This document shows positions 6,701 through 9,517 of a DNA stretch of 9,517 nucleotides, piece after piece; position 1 is the stretch's first letter; every line of letters begins with the position of its first letter. The notes beneath the pieces were generated by a model that was not told the DNA's origin, searched no databases, and worked only from the letters and a program-made list of their open reading frames with translations. Made by a program: the position numbers and the translations under genes. Source of the DNA: VBOC01 sp035635475 (GTDB taxonomy: Bacteria > Bacteroidota > Ignavibacteria > UBA10030 > SZUA-254); NCBI GenBank assembly GCA_035635475.1, contig DASQAZ010000149.1:1-9517 (forward strand), given 5' to 3'.

Positions 6701-9517
6701 TCATCTCATAAGCAATAACTTCTTAGTCTGAATAAATTCCCCGGCCTTCAGGCGATAGTAATACACCCCGCTCGCGAGATGCTTCGCGTCGAACTTCGTC
6801 TCATATCTTCCCGCAACTTTTTCTTCATCGGCGAGAACCGCTGCCTCCCGCCCAAGCACGTCATAGACATTCAGCAGAACGTGCGAGGCCTTCGGCAGCT
6901 CGTATCTTATCGTCGTGCTCGGATTGAACGGATTGGGGTAATTCTGGTACAGCGCGTAGCTCTTCGGGAGGGGCCCTCCGTCGTGCACGCCCGAGCTCAC
7001 CGTGTCGAGGCGGTTGCTCAACGTGTTTGTCTGCACCGGCGCGTTGAAATCAAAATACACCGACGCGGAATTCTTCACGATCGTTCCCATCGGCACCCCG
7101 GAGTCGGGCCGGATGGAATACCAGAAGTACCCGTGGCTTTCGGGTTCGTTGTGTAAGCTGTCGACGAGGTTGATGTCGCTGAACGTCCACTGCAGCTCGC
7201 GCCCATTGAGAATCTGGAACGAGTACGGATGGCTGGCGGCCCCTAATGCAAGCGTGTTCGGATCGAGGCTGCTGTCCAGCGTATCGAGTACAACGATGTT
7301 GAACGCCGTGTCGTTCCCTACATTCTGGAATCTGACCTTGTAGGTGAGCGTATCGGTCGGGCGCACGATGTGATCTGCGCCGGCTCCTTCCGGAGAAACC
7401 GCCTTATCGTTAGGATCGAACGAGCCTGAGACACGCTGGGTCTCGCTCGAGGTATTATTTGCCGGATAAGCGTCGCCGATGACCGGCTCTATTTTCGCGG
7501 AGCCCGCGAGATCTGTTCCGATCGCCGTCGTGGAAGGGATCTGGACGGTAACGCCCAGTGTCCCGCCCGCCAACGGAGCGAGTAAGCCGAGGTTCCAGGT
7601 GAGCGTGTGTGCCAGCGCATCGAATACCCCTGACGGAGTGCTCGATTGGTACACAACCTCCGGGGGCAGCGTAAATGTCACGACTCCCGTAACACCCACC
7701 GACCCCTTATTAGAATAGGCGATCGAATAGTGCTTGGTAAATCCGGGACGGGCGGTGCCCGCGGACAGGTCAACGCTCAGATCCTGAACGCCGGGGATCA
7801 TGCGGTTGCCGAAATTATACCCGGTGAGGGAGTCGCCGCCGGCTACGACGACATTCGTGTACTCGCCGCCCGCCGGGCATGTCTGCTGCCAGTTCCGCTG
7901 GTTCGCCTCGGCGAGCATGTAGGTGCCTGCAGGAACGTTGTTGAAAATGTATGCGCCGTTTCGATCGGTGTAGCCGTACCAGCCGAGCGGCTTGATGATG
8001 ACGAACCATCCCGGAAGTCCGTTCTCACCGGCATCGCGCACACAGTTGCCGTTGGCGTCGTTGAACTTTACCCCGCTGATCGACCCGAAATTGGGGTGGT
8101 TTCCGAAATCCACCCCCGTGACGTGCGAACCGCTCGTAATGACGAAGTTTCCGGGGTTGGGAGTCGTCTGCACCCATCCGGGCTTGGGGACTTCCCGAAC
8201 AGTGTACGTACCCGGAAGCAGCGGCGCCAGGGAATATCTGCCGCGGTTATCGGAGAGTACGCAAAGAGGTTTCAACGCGGAAATCGGATCGCCGAGGGTC
8301 ACAGTGATGCTCTGAATTGTAGCCACAATGTCTCCGGTCGAAACATTGCTCAGGACGATTCCGCCGGCTCCGGTGTAGGATGTCCCGGTACCCAGCGGAA
8401 TGCCTGCGACGTTCCCTTTAAGATGAATCGGCGCAGCATGAGCCGTATGCTTGAAGACTGTTTGGGTATAATAATTGCGGAAATCCACCTCGGTGAAGAC
8501 ATCGAAGAAGCTCGCCGCCGGGAACGTAGCGCCGTCACCGGATATACGGCCGAATGATCGCGGGCCCGCGGGGGGTACCCTGAGCGACACAAGCACGTCC
8601 AGGAAGTCGCCCGCAAGATGAATGGGCTGAACCGAGTGCAGTGTGAGGCCGAGCAATTCAGTCGGGATTAAGTTTCCGGCGGGGACATAATCGCCGCGGC
8701 GATCGACAAAGATTCCGTCGAATTTGACCTGCTGCGTGCCGATGCCCGGGAAGTCGAGCGACATTGTAACGGCAACACGATCGAGATCAAACTGCGGCGG
8801 GTGCTGCTGAGGCACGAGACAGAGATTCCAGTACAGATAGCCGTTTTCGTTCGGATCTTTGACGCCGTTGTTGTTCTTATCGGCAAACTTCTGGCCGTCG
8901 ATCGCCCCCGGGACGAAATTCCCGAAGTCGATGTTCGTGACCGGTTGATTGCCGACGATCACCGTATAATAGGGCTCGCCACCCGTCTGAATCCAGTTGG
9001 CCTGCGGGGCCTCCTCCACCCGGTACGTATCGGGAGGGACATTTGTGAACGAATAGTTACCGACGAGATCTGTCAGTGTCTTGAGCGTATCATGCCTCGG
9101 AGAAATGGCATAAATTTGCCACAAGTTAAGTGCCTCTTCCCCGGCGTCTTTGAGGCCGTTTCCATTCCTGTCGTGCCACTTCATACCCCGGATCGAACCG
9201 GCGGTCGTCACGGAATCATCGTTCAGGATTGTACAGATTCCCTGGCTGTCGGCAAAGGTCGCATTCGTCGGCGAAGAGAGGTTAAGGAAAAACGTTTCAT
9301 TCGGTTCGTTGAGCAGATCCCCATTCACGAGAATCGTATCGTTCCTCGTCCCCGTGCCGGCCGGGAAGGTCAGCGTACCGGTTTTCGCCGCATAGTCGCT
9401 TCCTGCGGTGGCAGTGCCATCCGCGGTCGAGTATTGCACCGTTATCGGTTGACCGCTCGGTGCCGAGAGGCTGACGATAAAGATGGCATTCGTCGTCCCG
9501 CTGTTTCCTTCGAGCAC
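6701..9517 (-). CDS. Large surface protein: Calx-beta, three SdrD B-like repeats, DUF11-like domains, T9SS sorting domain (5' end outside window)
   Basis: The reading frame is open to the window edge and starts inside a domain, so the N-terminus is missing; the 938 visible residues are the C-terminal part. Residues 1-101 are a Calx-beta domain (E-G-N-S-G, T-A-D-G-T-A-T-A-G-S-D-Y, L-N-D-D), a calcium-binding fold common in adhesins. Three SdrD B-like repeats follow at 106-200, 203-473 (split by about 178 extra residues) and 477-571. Residues 576-697 and 698-842 are two DUF11-like beta domains; the second begins G-S-F-D-P-N-D-K, a form common in Bacteroidota exported proteins. Residues 855-938 are the T9SS sorting domain (Y-Q-N-Y-P-N-P-F-N-P-S-T-T-I at 857-870, ending in K-K-L-L-L-M-R). 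The protein should be a calcium-stabilised rod at or beyond the outer membrane, plausibly for adhesion, though the ligand is unknown. It is the first of three leftward genes in the window. Confidence 0.93.
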   Translation of the reverse strand: MLEGNSGTTNAIFIVSLSAPSGQPITVQYSTADGTATAGSDYAAKTGTLTFPAGTGTRNDTILVNGDLLNEPNETFFLNLSSPTNATFADSQGICTILNDDSVTTAGSIRGMKWHDRNGNGLKDAGEEALNLWQIYAISPRHDTLKTLTDLVGNYSFTNVPPDTYRVEEAPQANWIQTGGEPYYTVIVGNQPVTNIDFGNFVPGAIDGQKFADKNNNGVKDPNENGYLYWNLCLVPQQHPPQFDLDRVAVTMSLDFPGIGTQQVKFDGIFVDRRGDYVPAGNLIPTELLGLTLHSVQPIHLAGDFLDVLVSLRVPPAGPRSFGRISGDGATFPAASFFDVFTEVDFRNYYTQTVFKHTAHAAPIHLKGNVAGIPLGTGTSYTGAGGIVLSNVSTGDIVATIQSITVTLGDPISALKPLCVLSDNRGRYSLAPLLPGTYTVREVPKPGWVQTTPNPGNFVITSGSHVTGVDFGNHPNFGSISGVKFNDANGNCVRDAGENGLPGWFVIIKPLGWYGYTDRNGAYIFNNVPAGTYMLAEANQRNWQQTCPAGGEYTNVVVAGGDSLTGYNFGNRMIPGVQDLSVDLSAGTARPGFTKHYSIAYSNKGSVGVTGVVTFTLPPEVVYQSSTPSGVFDALAHTLTWNLGLLAPLAGGTLGVTVQIPSTTAIGTDLAGSAKIEPVIGDAYPANNTSSETQRVSGSFDPNDKAVSPEGAGADHIVRPTDTLTYKVRFQNVGNDTAFNIVVLDTLDSSLDPNTLALGAASHPYSFQILNGRELQWTFSDINLVDSLHNEPESHGYFWYSIRPDSGVPMGTIVKNSASVYFDFNAPVQTNTLSNRLDTVSSGVHDGGPLPKSYALYQNYPNPFNPSTTIRYELPKASHVLLNVYDVLGREAAVLADEEKVAGRYETKFDAKHLASGVYYYRLKAGEFIQTKKLLLMR
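7805..9202 (-). repeat. Three SdrD B-like protein repeats with EF-hand-like loops
   Basis: These repeats are seen at protein level within the adhesin-like gene. Each starts G-x-I-x-G, followed by an EF-hand-like loop of the form D-x-N-x-N-x-x-x-D-x-x-E. The loops are at residues 116-127 (D-R-N-G-N-G-L-K-D-A-G-E), 213-224 (D-K-N-N-N-G-V-K-D-P-N-E) and 487-498 (D-A-N-G-N-C-V-R-D-A-G-E). Each repeat later has P-x-x-T-Y-x-V-x-E or a close variant, and ends in an F-G-N motif. Repeat 1 covers about 9202-8918. Repeat 2 is split into 8911-8831 and 8296-8099. Repeat 3 covers about 8089-7805. In the Sdr family such loops bind calcium and stiffen the rod. Confidence 0.85.

Noticed and set aside
7646..8557. 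303-codon open frame on the plus strand
   Set aside because: It lies antisense to the well-supported SdrD B-like repeats, has no recognisable domain, and fits the expected shadow of a moderately GC-rich coding strand.

Overview
The window looks like chromosomal DNA from a bacterium of the Bacteroidota/Ignavibacteriota (FCB) group. The main evidence is that all three large genes end in a type IX secretion system (T9SS) type A sorting domain opening with Y-Q-N-Y-P-N-P-F-N-P, a form especially common in Ignavibacteria and related lineages. They also carry domains typical of secreted proteins from this group: Calx-beta, SdrD B-like, DUF11-like and Asp-box repeats. The exact lineage cannot be fixed from the sequence alone.

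Layout. Positions 1-135 (+) are the end of a LuxR/NarL-type DNA-binding regulator. A 201-base gap follows, holding a plausible promoter framed by the arms of an 8-bp inverted repeat. Positions 337-3237 (+) encode a 966-residue secreted protein: an N-terminal DUF1028 domain, an Ig-like domain, a W/NW-type beta-rich domain, about 310 residues I do not recognise, and a T9SS sorting domain. A 50-base convergent gap with no convincing terminator separates it from a leftward block of three genes. In transcription order these are a 5'-truncated surface adhesin-like protein (9517-6701), an Asp-box beta-propeller-like secreted protein (6631-4316) and a DUF2235 alpha/beta-hydrolase (4319-3288). The hydrolase start codon overlaps the stop of the propeller gene in a GTGA arrangement.

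How the genes may work together. Three proteins appear destined for the outer membrane or cell surface through one secretion route. The DUF2235 protein is the exception: it has no signal peptide or sorting domain, yet it is translationally linked to a T9SS cargo. DUF2235 is the family of Tle1-type phospholipases, but no type VI secretion gene is visible here. The most unusual points are this hydrolase/cargo coupling, the building of DUF1028 into a large T9SS cargo, and a domain of about 178 residues inserted inside one SdrD B-like repeat. I see no RNA gene, CRISPR array, insertion sequence or phage element, and I cannot demonstrate a complete new system from this window alone.
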